In this document: piece after piece, positions 17,019-25,464 of the stretch
Numbering within the stretch: position 1 is the first letter of the stretch
How the letters are laid out: each line of letters opens with the position of its first letter
Assembly: GCA_009692205.1 (NCBI GenBank)
Contig: SHZR01000009.1
Coordinates: 1-64,000, forward strand
Length of the DNA stretch: 64,000 bases
Source: Gemmatimonadota bacterium
GTDB taxonomy: Bacteria; Gemmatimonadota; Gemmatimonadetes; Longimicrobiales; Gaopeijiaceae
Reading direction: 5' to 3'
The notes under the pieces: model-generated
The model's database searches: none
Seen by the model: the letters and a program-made list of their open reading frames with translations, nothing else
Told to the model about the DNA's origin: nothing
Position numbers and translations under genes: made by a program

Positions 17019-18140
17019 TCAAATATGAAGCCGTCGAGCGCGACGCTCGTCGAGCAGCGCCACGGCGACGACGCTCGTGAACGCCATCGCCAGCGCACCC
17101 GCGGCGGGCACCGTCGGCAGCGCGGCGACGGCACCCGCCGTGAACGCGGCGATCGTGATCCTCGAGAGTGGGTAACCGCAGGTCGCACGCCACATCGCGA
17201 ACGCGCTCCCGCTGAGGAAGAGGAGCATTCCGAGCGCGAGCGCGAGACGCGCAGCAGGAAGGAGCGGGTCGCTCGGGTGCGCGATGGCGTCCTCGAGCGC
17301 GACGGCATACGCGATGACTCCGCACAGCATCGGGAAGTGCGCCAGGCTGAATGCGTCTCTCGCCATGGCGCCTCGAGCCTCGCTCGGCGCCGACCTCAGC
17401 GCGTGCTCGAGCGTCGGCTTCACCACCGGGAAGTAGCTCCACCAGAGCGCCCAGGAGACGAGGACGCCCAGGAAGGCGACGCCGACGAAGTCCGCCTCCG
17501 CGACGCCCGCACCAGCGACGATGAGGGTCTCCCCGAGCGCGATGATCACGATCAGGCCGTGGCGTTCCGTGAAGTGCTCGGCGTGGATCCCCCACTGGTC
17601 CGCGCTGCCTGCGACTAACGCCGCGACGACGTCGAGCAGAATCGCGACGGCCCAGAGCCACACCTGGGTCGTGCCTCCGACCAACCCGCCCGCGAGAACC
17701 GCCACCAGCCCGCCTGTGGATACCACGGAGAACAGGCGCACCGCCGCGTGTTGACCAGCGTCGTTCGAGCGCGCGACTTGGGAGTAGATCCAGAGGCCCA
17801 ACGCACGCACCAGCACGTACGTCACCGCGAACCCGAGGGCCCTACCAGAGAACGCGGCCGGGATCGATACCGCCATGAAGAACGCAACCGCGGTCGCAGC
17901 GAGCGTCCCCAGCTCGACGAACGGGTGGGTCGCGTCGGCGGGGTTGAGCGCCCATGTGAACTGCGTCCACGCCCACCACACGAGCCAGAAGATCAGGATC
18001 GCGTGGCCGACGCCGTTCCAGCTCAGGTCGTGGTGCAGCACCCCGACAACCTGCGTGATGCAGAACACGAACACGAGATCGAAGAAGAGCTCGACGAAGG
18101 TCGTGTTGTGCCCCTTCGGCGCGACGATCGATCGGGTCAC
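17019..18140 (-). CDS. Low temperature requirement protein A (LtrA) family
   Basis: A 373-residue polytopic membrane protein, roughly ten hydrophobic segments, of the LtrA family. Family signatures are FVELFFDLVFVFCITQ near the N-terminus, FWLVWWAWTQFTW, ALGLWIYSQVA, ERHGLIVIIALGETLIVAG and the LAHFPMLCGVIAYAVA helix. Members are widespread and poorly characterised (first linked to growth at low temperature in Listeria). The GTG at 18140 forms a GTGA overlap with the stop of the nitroreductase gene, so the two are translationally coupled. Longer upstream readings run through the nitroreductase in the wrong frame and are rejected. Confidence 0.85.
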   Translation of the reverse strand: MTRSIVAPKGHNTTFVELFFDLVFVFCITQVVGVLHHDLSWNGVGHAILIFWLVWWAWTQFTWALNPADATHPFVELGTLAATAVAFFMAVSIPAAFSGRALGFAVTYVLVRALGLWIYSQVARSNDAGQHAAVRLFSVVSTGGLVAVLAGGLVGGTTQVWLWAVAILLDVVAALVAGSADQWGIHAEHFTERHGLIVIIALGETLIVAGAGVAEADFVGVAFLGVLVSWALWWSYFPVVKPTLEHALRSAPSEARGAMARDAFSLAHFPMLCGVIAYAVALEDAIAHPSDPLLPAARLALALGMLLFLSGSAFAMWRATCGYPLSRITIAAFTAGAVAALPTVPAAGALAMAFTSVVAVALLDERRARRLHI

Positions 18141-18697
18141 GGCACCCAGGTCGTCAGCGCGGAGGCCGACGTGCGGGGCTTGGCGCTCGAGGCTCCCGCT
18201 GGTTCGCCGAGCTCGAGCGTCACGATGATGCGCTCGCCCTCCGGAACGCCGACCGCCGCGCGGGCGCGCGGGTCGTCCATGACCGCTCCCGTCTTCAGGT
18301 GCGTGCCGAGCCCGAGGGCCGTCGCCGCGAGAAGGAGATTCTGGATCGCCATGCACGCCGCCGCATAGTCCTCTTCGCGGATCTCGGCATCTGGGGCCAG
18401 GACGACGCTCACGGCGAGCATCGCCGGAAGTCCCTCGTGCTTCTCCTCCACCTTCCGGCTCATCTCCGCAGCCGCCGCGGCGTCCTCGACCTTCTTCGCC
18501 TTGCGCGCGCCGAGAGCCGCTCCGTAGGCGCGCCGCCCCTCGGGCCCGAGGACGTAGAAGCGCCACGGCTGGGTCATGCGATGGTTGGGCGCTTGAACGG
18601 CGGCTTCGAGCAGACGCTCGATCTCCTCACGGGAGACCGGCCTGTCCGTGAATGCCTTGATGGAGCGTCGTGACCGAATGGCTTCGAAGATGTTCAT
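18137..18697 (-). CDS. Nitroreductase family protein
   Basis: A 186-residue flavin-dependent oxidoreductase of the nitroreductase fold. It shows IRSRRSIKAFTDRPV near the start (FMN-binding Arg cluster), LLEAAVQAPNHRMTQPWRF, EDYAAACMAIQNLLLAATALGLGTHLKTG and VTLELGEPA. Such enzymes reduce nitro- or quinone-type compounds with NAD(P)H. The Asn-His (APNHRMTQPWRF) pattern is shared by YdjA/small nitroreductases. The stop overlaps the LtrA start (GTGA). No clear ribosome binding site lies before ATG 18697. The addA stop is 47 bases upstream. Confidence 0.85.
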   Translation of the reverse strand: MNIFEAIRSRRSIKAFTDRPVSREEIERLLEAAVQAPNHRMTQPWRFYVLGPEGRRAYGAALGARKAKKVEDAAAAAEMSRKVEEKHEGLPAMLAVSVVLAPDAEIREEDYAAACMAIQNLLLAATALGLGTHLKTGAVMDDPRARAAVGVPEGERIIVTLELGEPAGASSAKPRTSASALTTWVP

Positions 18698-18744
18698 GCG
18701 GTGGAAACTAGAGCGCACCGCCCTCCGCGCCCACGACCCCCGCT

Positions 18745-21700
18745 TCACCAGCTCTCCGCACGCCCCTGCGCCGTGAAGAAGAGGACGCGTTCCTTGACCG
18801 GGTCCCCCGTGAGCTTGGACCACGCTTCCGCATAGAGATCGACTTGGCGGCGATACGCGGACTGGCGGCCGGCGAACTCCGGGTCCGTGCCGACGTCCGT
18901 CTTGTAGTCCGCCACCACCCAGCCGTCCGCCTCGCGGAACACCAAGTCGATCACACCCTCGAGCACCACAGGGGGCTCGGCGGCATCGTTCGCCGACGGC
19001 TCGACCGGAGCCGAAGCCGGGGTCCCTTCCCCGCCGAACAAGTCGAGCTGTCGTTTGCCGTCGGAACGTCGCGTCCTTCCGGCCTCCGAAGTGTCCGCCG
19101 CCGCCGCCGCGAGAGTCCAACCCGGAACCGAGAACGAGACTTCCGAGAGCATCCGCTCCGCGCGTATCGCCCTTCCCCAGAGCTCGGACGCCTGCACGGC
19201 CCGCACGAGTCCGGTCAGCTCGTCGACCTCGAGCGGCTCGCCGTGGTCGTCGAGGGGTCTGCCGTGCTCCACGAGCAGGTCACGGCAGGTCGCTCGGAGC
19301 GGCTCCGCGCCGGGCGCGCGGGCGGCCTCGGCGAGCGCTCCGTGAACCGCACTTCCCCACGAGAAGCCACGGAACTCCTCGACGACGGCCCCGGGAGCCC
19401 GCTGGGGTCCCCGTGTTCTCCCCTCTGCGAGTGTCGCCTTGGCCACGTCGGTGACAGACCGGTGCAGATACGAAGGAGCACGCATGGCAGTGATCGATTG
19501 GGCCGCCTGCGCCGTCACCCGTCCGATGTCGTTCGCGGCTGCCTCGAGTCCCTCACGTGGAGACGCCGGGCGGGGCTCGATCTCGAGGACCTCAGCATGG
19601 TCATCCAGCCAGGAGTGCAGAGCCCGCCAGGGTGACTCGTCCGGCTTTTCGAGCCAGCGGGCCACGATCAGCTCTTCCTTCGCTCGGGTCACGGCGACGT
19701 AGAGGAGCCGCACGCCTTCGGCGGCATCGAACCGAGTCTCGAGCCGCGCCATCGCATCCCAATCCGAGGGTCGCGCGAGATCCCTGGCGCCCCCCCAACC
19801 CTCCGTGGCCTCGGTCACCCGCGTGTATCCGACCGCGCGGCCATCGTCCCCCCGCTCGATGTGCAGGTCGGGCGCGTGCTCGCGCCCGCCGGAGGGGTCC
19901 GCCAGAACGACCACCGCGGCCTCGAGCCCCTTGGCTTGATGGAGATTCATGAGCCGCACGACATCGGGCTTGGATGGCTCGAGGGGAGCCTCGGCTTCCG
20001 CGAGCGACAGGGCGGACCGCATCGCGGCGATCGCACCCGGCAGGGACGCTTCCCCCGCGAGCGCGGCGGACCGTATCGCGTCCATGGCATAGATGAGCGC
20101 GCCGGCGCGCACGGCACCGAGCTCACTCGCCGCCGCAAGCGGCAGCAGTCCGAGCTCGCTCACGAGTCGTGGCACGAAGATGTCCGCGGGCTCCGCACTG
20201 GCCGACCGCCACCAACCGTGCAGCACGCGGAGTGCCTCGAGGACGTCCAGATGCCCGTGATCTCCCGGGCGCATAGCATCCAAGCCGCCGCCTTCGAGTC
20301 GGTGGGTGACCAGGCGCTCGTAGTCGATGCCGAAGCAGAGGCCCACCAAGGCCGCCACGATCTTCACGGGATTCGACGGGTCGATGAGGCATTCGAGCAC
20401 GACGACGAGCTCGCGTATCTCCTCTTCCGCCCCGATGCCTGCCCCGGTGACCTCGACCGGAAGGCCCTGCGCCTCGAACGCGCGCGCATAGGCATCGATG
20501 TGGACCTTCTTGCGGGTCAGGATGAGGAAGTCACCCGGCCTGCGCTCGTTCTTGTCGACACGACCCCGAATCCAGGAGGCGAGCCGGGCCGCGTCGTCGC
20601 GCGCGGCCGCGGCCGCGTTCTGCTCGGGCGGGGTGACACGGTAGTAGAACACACCCTCCGCGCTCACGGCGCCCATCGGAGGACGGGTGTTGAGCCGCTC
20701 GAATGCCGACTGCTCCGGCGTCGCCGAGGCCGGGAAGAACCCCTCGGTCGGGAAGAGTTCGTTGACCAGATCGCCGATCGGCGGACGCGAACGGAAGTTG
20801 GTCGTGAGCTCCACGACTTCGCCGAACACACGAAAACGGTCCTTCACGAGACCATAGAGCTGGATGTCCGCGCGCCGGAAGCGGTAGATGCTCTGTTTGG
20901 GGTCTCCGACGACGAAGAGCGCTCCCGGCCGAGGGACCGCGGTGCGCCACACCGGCACGGTAGTCGTCGGGCTCGACGCTCCCGGTCGTCCCCCGGCCGT
21001 CCCGTCCGGCTCCGAGGCGAGCAACAGCATGATCTCCGCCTGCAGTGGATCCGTGTCCTGAAACTCATCCACCAAGAGTCGGCGATAACGCGTGCCCAGG
21101 TCCCGGCGCACCGCCGGATTCGAGCGGAGGAGCTCGGCGGCGAGGACGAGGAGATCTTCGAAGTCGAGCTTCCCTATGCGGCGACGGTGCGCCGCGAACT
21201 CCTCGGCGGCGTGTCGCGCCAATCGCATCGCCAGCGCGTAGCGGTGCTCCAGCCACCGCAGATACAGGTTTCGTGCGGGCGTGTCGCCGACGGCGAAATT
21301 GTTGACGGCATCGCGTAGCGCCGTCGCCTGCGCGCCGTCGCGCCACCGGTTCTGAGTGACCTCGTGGCCATTGCCCGGCTTGCAGAGACTCCCGATCGCC
21401 TCGTAGAACTCCGCGGGCTCGACCCACCCGGTCACATCACGCGAGAAGTGCAGCGTGCGGAGCTTCTTCTGGAGCGAGTCCCAGTCGCGCTCGGGCACGC
21501 GGTCCGGCATGAGCTCCCACGCGCGATCGACCAGCCGCTCGAGCTCGGTGCGCAGCGCTGTGAGCTCCTCGGGCGAGCCCGGTGCCGACGGGTCGGCCCG
21601 GAACTCCACGTCGGGATTCTCCACGACCTCCTCGAAGAGGTTGTACAGCGAGAGCGGCTTCAAGCCCGCGCGAGAGAGATCCTCCAGCACCGGGTCGCTC

Positions 21701-22191
21701 TCGCGCGTGAGCCGCTCGAGGTATCCCTGCCAGAAGCGGCGGCGCACGGTGGAGCGCTCCTCGAGCGCCATCTCCTCGAACGCCGGATCCAGACCGATCT
21801 CGAGGGGCCTCTCTCGGAGAAGGCGACCGCAGAACGCGTGAATCGTGCCGATGAACGTGCGGTCGATGTCGTCGAGACCTCGGCTGAGCCGCTCGAATGC
21901 GTCGCCATCGATCTCGCCCCGAGCCCGGTACTCGGAGAGGCGACGTTCGATGCCCGCCTGGAAGCGCTCCCTGAGCTCGCCCGCCGCCTTACGCGTGAAC
22001 GTGACCGCCGCGATCTCGTCCGCCTCGGCGGTACCGGTCTCGAGCAGGGCCACCATGCGGGAGATCAGTTCGGTGGTCTTGCCCGACCCGGCACCGGCCT
22101 CGACCAGCAGGTTCGTATCGAGGCCGGCGCCGATCTTCGCCCGTGCCGCCGCATCGGGAAGCGGCAGCCGAACCACGTCGGCGTCGTTCAC
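18745..22191 (-). CDS. addA: AddA-like UvrD helicase/exonuclease subunit
   Basis: A 1148-residue superfamily 1A helicase with a C-terminal nuclease. It is the motor subunit for double-strand-end resection and recombination. Walker A is EAGAGSGKTTELISRM (about residues 31-46) and the Walker B/DEXX box is LLVDEFQDTDP. Helicase motifs VVGDPKQSIYRFRRAD and LMNLHQAKGLEA..VV are present. The C-terminal PD-(D/E)XK nuclease has EGVIDLVF, WVVADYKTD and QVDLYAEAW. Residues 1-30 start at GTG 22191 in a GTGA overlap with the addB stop. A longer frame through addB is rejected. It forms the AddAB-type complex with the gene upstream. Confidence 0.9.
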   Translation of the reverse strand: MNDADVVRLPLPDAAARAKIGAGLDTNLLVEAGAGSGKTTELISRMVALLETGTAEADEIAAVTFTRKAAGELRERFQAGIERRLSEYRARGEIDGDAFERLSRGLDDIDRTFIGTIHAFCGRLLRERPLEIGLDPAFEEMALEERSTVRRRFWQGYLERLTRESDPVLEDLSRAGLKPLSLYNLFEEVVENPDVEFRADPSAPGSPEELTALRTELERLVDRAWELMPDRVPERDWDSLQKKLRTLHFSRDVTGWVEPAEFYEAIGSLCKPGNGHEVTQNRWRDGAQATALRDAVNNFAVGDTPARNLYLRWLEHRYALAMRLARHAAEEFAAHRRRIGKLDFEDLLVLAAELLRSNPAVRRDLGTRYRRLLVDEFQDTDPLQAEIMLLLASEPDGTAGGRPGASSPTTTVPVWRTAVPRPGALFVVGDPKQSIYRFRRADIQLYGLVKDRFRVFGEVVELTTNFRSRPPIGDLVNELFPTEGFFPASATPEQSAFERLNTRPPMGAVSAEGVFYYRVTPPEQNAAAAARDDAARLASWIRGRVDKNERRPGDFLILTRKKVHIDAYARAFEAQGLPVEVTGAGIGAEEEIRELVVVLECLIDPSNPVKIVAALVGLCFGIDYERLVTHRLEGGGLDAMRPGDHGHLDVLEALRVLHGWWRSASAEPADIFVPRLVSELGLLPLAAASELGAVRAGALIYAMDAIRSAALAGEASLPGAIAAMRSALSLAEAEAPLEPSKPDVVRLMNLHQAKGLEAAVVVLADPSGGREHAPDLHIERGDDGRAVGYTRVTEATEGWGGARDLARPSDWDAMARLETRFDAAEGVRLLYVAVTRAKEELIVARWLEKPDESPWRALHSWLDDHAEVLEIEPRPASPREGLEAAANDIGRVTAQAAQSITAMRAPSYLHRSVTDVAKATLAEGRTRGPQRAPGAVVEEFRGFSWGSAVHGALAEAARAPGAEPLRATCRDLLVEHGRPLDDHGEPLEVDELTGLVRAVQASELWGRAIRAERMLSEVSFSVPGWTLAAAAADTSEAGRTRRSDGKRQLDLFGGEGTPASAPVEPSANDAAEPPVVLEGVIDLVFREADGWVVADYKTDVGTDPEFAGRQSAYRRQVDLYAEAWSKLTGDPVKERVLFFTAQGRAESW

Positions 22192-25100
22192 AGGTCCCGC
22201 GGAGGGCGCGCCCAACTCTCGTACGTCCGCACGCGCTTGAAGTCGGCGAACGCCGGCGACAGCCCTGAGTTCGCGTGCTGCCCAGACCACTCCGCGAGCG
22301 GGGACTCCATCTTGGAGTGGCCCGCCTCGCGCGCGCGGCAGACCTCCGCAAAGTGGCAGAACTTGCAGTCGTCGGCGCTGTCGGTGGGAACGAAGCTCCC
22401 GCTGGCGACGCCGTCCAGCATGAGGCCCAGCAGCCCATGCACTCCCGCGATGCGAAGACGGTCGAAGGGCACCACCTCGTTCTGTCCCCGCATGGTCGGG
22501 TGATGGTACTCGCCGCTGACCACCGTTCCTCGTAGCCGCGCCTCTGCCACGAGCGCGTACAGTGCGTGCTGGAGTCTACGGCCGCCGGCGAAGGTCCCGG
22601 TTCCGGCGAAATCCCACGCCACGCCCGTCTTGTAGTCGATGACGGTCAGCCCACTCAGGTCCTCGTCGACACGATCGACGGCTCCGCGCAGGCGAAGCGT
22701 GCCGCCAGGCACGTCGATCGCGACAGGTTCGTCGTCACCCAGCCCGAACTTGAGCTCGAGCGCGATCCACGGGGCACCTCTCTCTCGCACCATGCGCACG
22801 AACGAGCGAACGTCGTTCTGCCGCGCGGCCGTCTCTCGTCGCAGGGCGCCTTCTCCCGGCACAGGCACCTCCACGCGCATGCGCGCGATCCCCTGCGTCA
22901 GCGCCTCGAGCGCCAGCGCCTCGAACGCGTCCTCGCTCATCGCCACCCCACGGCCCTTCGCCTCGCGCAACGTCTGTTCGTAGACGGCGTGCAGCAGCGA
23001 ACCGGAGCGCAGGGCATCGAGCCAGCGATCGGGATCCAGCTCGGGATCGTCGGGTGGGTGGATCCCGAGCACCGCCTCGTGCAGGTACCGGAGCGGACAC
23101 GTCCCCAGCGCCTGGAGACGGCTCGCCGACACCACGATGGACGGACTGCGGCGAGGGTCGAGCAACTCAGGCCGAGGACTGACCACTCCGTGGAAGACCC
23201 CGGGCTCGCCAAGGCGCGCTCGCTGGGCTGCCAGCCCCGCACCGAGCCGCGGGAAGGCTCCAGCGACGCGGTCCGTGCCGGCGCGCAGCACGTCGCCCCT
23301 CCCGAGCTCGGCCATCCACGCGTCCTCGACGTCGAGGGCCAGCCGGGCCGCGCTCGGCACGGGGCAGACGACCCGACCGAGCGCCGCATCGAGATCCTCG
23401 AACGTCAGGGTCGTCGATCCACGCGCGAGTCGTAGTGCCTGGAGAAGGAGCGGCGAAGGAGCTACCGACCGGGCCGCGCTCGCGTCCCACGCGCTGTAGC
23501 TCAGCGTCACCGAGCCGTGCAGGCGGGCGAAGAGCGCCGCGAAATTGAACGCGCGCTCGCGCAGCAGCTCGAGCGATGTGGGGAGCTCGGCGCCCAGGAC
23601 ACGACGGTCGCTGTCGAGCAGCACGGGATCCTGTCCATGGACCCCCACGGTGCGGTCCGCGTCGAGGCCCACCAGGAAGACGGCCTCCCGCCCACAGAAC
23701 CCGCCGTGTTCCAGATCCGATAGGTGCAGGTGGCCGCCTTCGGAAGACCATGGCGCCGCCCCGTCTCCCGTTCGGGTGCTGGACGCGCCAGCCCGGACCC
23801 GCAGGTCGAGGTGCCGGCGCAGGACCGTCACTGCGCTGAGGAACGCGGTCCGGCGCACCAGTGTCGCCTCCACGCGCTCGAGCACCCTGTCGACTTCCTC
23901 ACGCGCGGCCCGGTCCGCCCCCGTCCCCTTGGGCACGTGCCGCAGGAACGCGCGCAGCCCCCGCGCCAGCTCCGAAGGAGAGACCCGTCTTCCTTCCTGC
24001 CCCATGTGGTCGGGCACCGAAGGCGTAGCGCGCAGCGCCGGGAAGAGGATCGACCGGAGGGCCTCGAGCTCTTCTCTCACCCGCTCACGGCGCCGGCGAA
24101 CGCTCTCCTCGGTCTCGTGCTTGCGCGGCTCGAGTTGGTCCACCCCCGCGAGCGCGTCGCGGATCTGCGTGCGGTAGCGCAGGCGCCCCCAACCCACGCG
24201 GAGCGAGCGGAATCTCCTGGCGAGCGTGGCGCCGGAGTGTTGATTCCGTGACCGTCGGGGCTGCAGGTCTCCGGCCTCCAACAGGCGTCGAATGGGGTCC
24301 GCCTGGAAGCCTTCCTCGATCCAGTCGAGGTAGGTCCGCACGACCCTACCGGTGCGCGTTCGTTCGATCGGCAGCCCCACGGCGAACGTCACCGGAATCC
24401 CGAGCCTCGCACACAGGGCGTGCAGGGCCGACCCGTACGCCGCCGGATCGGGCGTGATGATTTCGACCTGGTCCCAACGCAGGCCCCTCGCCATCGCGCG
24501 CCGCAGGACCTCGCGGAGCTCCTCGTGGACCGACGCGGCCCGAAAGAGCTCGGTCTGGGGTCGGGCGTCGGCGTCGACGACCAGAGCGGGCGCGTGCAGG
24601 AACGAGCGCGGACCCAGCAGCTTCGAGGGCTTCCACAGGGTGCGCTGTGGGGTCTCGAGGCCCACGACGGCGTCGGTCTCGAGCACCTTGGCGCCGCGAG
24701 CGGCGAGAGCGGCCAGCAATCGCCCCACGAGCCCTCGGGTCCCGAGGCCGGGCAAGAGCAGAATCACGTCGACGTCCAGGGCAGGAGGCAGTCGCGACCC
24801 CTCGGCTTCCATGGCAGCCACGCCCAAGCGCAGGATGTCCGCGGTGTCGACGCGCCTCCGCGCCACGAGCAGCTGCTCGTACCTCTGCAACATCTTCAGG
24901 AGGAAGCGGCGCTTCGCTCCGTCGGAGAGGCGCGCCCGCTCCACGTCCTTCGTGCCGACGCCCGCCAGCCGCAGCGCCTCGATGGCGCCGTGGGAGCGCT
25001 CCCGGAAGCCGACGCCGTCGGCCAGCGCCCCGAGGCGCGTGCCGTCGGCCGCGAGTGCGTGGTCCATCGCCTCATCGAGCAGCGCACGAGCCTCGAAGGC

Positions 25101-25340
25101 GTCGAGAACCGCCACCTCGGATTCCATGGCCGGCCTGGCCAAGCGCATCGCCAGAGGGCGCGGCGTGGTGGGCTCGAAGCCGATCCATCCCTCGCCGGTG
25201 AGCGAGAGACGTCGCAGCAGCTCGCGTCCGGCTGCCACGGTCGTCGACACCAGGAGCTTGCGGGCCGCGGGGTGCTTCGCGGACACACGCGCAAGCGATT
25301 GGACGAGATGGGGAGCGCTTTCGGCAGGGGTTACAGGCAT
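22188..25340 (-). CDS. addB: AddB-like PD-(D/E)XK nuclease subunit
   Basis: A 1050-residue partner of the AddA-like helicase. The C-terminal nuclease domain contains the first Cys in TCPLRYLHEA, a LRLRGAVDRVD core strand, LTVIDYKTG and the three-Cys element CKFCHFAEVC. The last, with the first Cys, is expected to bind a 4Fe-4S cluster as in AddB. The N-terminal half has the helicase-like fold but no GxxxxGK[ST] Walker A is visible near LLVSTTVAAGRELLRRL. If correct, the subunit would not hydrolyse ATP itself. It overlaps addA by four bases. cstA lies upstream beyond a 124-base spacer with a hairpin. Confidence 0.85.
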   Translation of the reverse strand: MPVTPAESAPHLVQSLARVSAKHPAARKLLVSTTVAAGRELLRRLSLTGEGWIGFEPTTPRPLAMRLARPAMESEVAVLDAFEARALLDEAMDHALAADGTRLGALADGVGFRERSHGAIEALRLAGVGTKDVERARLSDGAKRRFLLKMLQRYEQLLVARRRVDTADILRLGVAAMEAEGSRLPPALDVDVILLLPGLGTRGLVGRLLAALAARGAKVLETDAVVGLETPQRTLWKPSKLLGPRSFLHAPALVVDADARPQTELFRAASVHEELREVLRRAMARGLRWDQVEIITPDPAAYGSALHALCARLGIPVTFAVGLPIERTRTGRVVRTYLDWIEEGFQADPIRRLLEAGDLQPRRSRNQHSGATLARRFRSLRVGWGRLRYRTQIRDALAGVDQLEPRKHETEESVRRRRERVREELEALRSILFPALRATPSVPDHMGQEGRRVSPSELARGLRAFLRHVPKGTGADRAAREEVDRVLERVEATLVRRTAFLSAVTVLRRHLDLRVRAGASSTRTGDGAAPWSSEGGHLHLSDLEHGGFCGREAVFLVGLDADRTVGVHGQDPVLLDSDRRVLGAELPTSLELLRERAFNFAALFARLHGSVTLSYSAWDASAARSVAPSPLLLQALRLARGSTTLTFEDLDAALGRVVCPVPSAARLALDVEDAWMAELGRGDVLRAGTDRVAGAFPRLGAGLAAQRARLGEPGVFHGVVSPRPELLDPRRSPSIVVSASRLQALGTCPLRYLHEAVLGIHPPDDPELDPDRWLDALRSGSLLHAVYEQTLREAKGRGVAMSEDAFEALALEALTQGIARMRVEVPVPGEGALRRETAARQNDVRSFVRMVRERGAPWIALELKFGLGDDEPVAIDVPGGTLRLRGAVDRVDEDLSGLTVIDYKTGVAWDFAGTGTFAGGRRLQHALYALVAEARLRGTVVSGEYHHPTMRGQNEVVPFDRLRIAGVHGLLGLMLDGVASGSFVPTDSADDCKFCHFAEVCRAREAGHSKMESPLAEWSGQHANSGLSPAFADFKRVRTYESWARPPRDL

Positions 25341-25398
25341 GGTCTCCCCGGGGGCGCGACTACGTCGCCGCGCACGTCGCGCCGTTCGAGCGTCGCGG

Positions 25399-25441
25399 GC
25401 GTGAGGGCCGACGCCCTAGCGGGCGGGCTCGACCCTCACGC
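25399..25441 (-). terminator. Hairpin between cstA and addB
   Basis: A perfect nine-base-pair stem (GCGTGAGGG at 25399-25407 with CCCTCACGC at 25433-25441) with a 25-base, partly self-complementary loop lies downstream of cstA. No U-tract follows, so it may be a Rho-helped or attenuating stem rather than a strong intrinsic terminator. Confidence 0.45.
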
Positions 25442-25464
25442 ACCGATGGTCCGGGCTGACCGAC

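Noticed and set aside
14320-17028. Long open frame on the plus strand opposite the NamZ and carboxypeptidase-regulatory-like genes
   Set aside because: Low-complexity Arg/Pro/Ala-rich translation, no motifs; the opposite strand has complete recognisable proteins. Typical shadow frame in GC-rich DNA.
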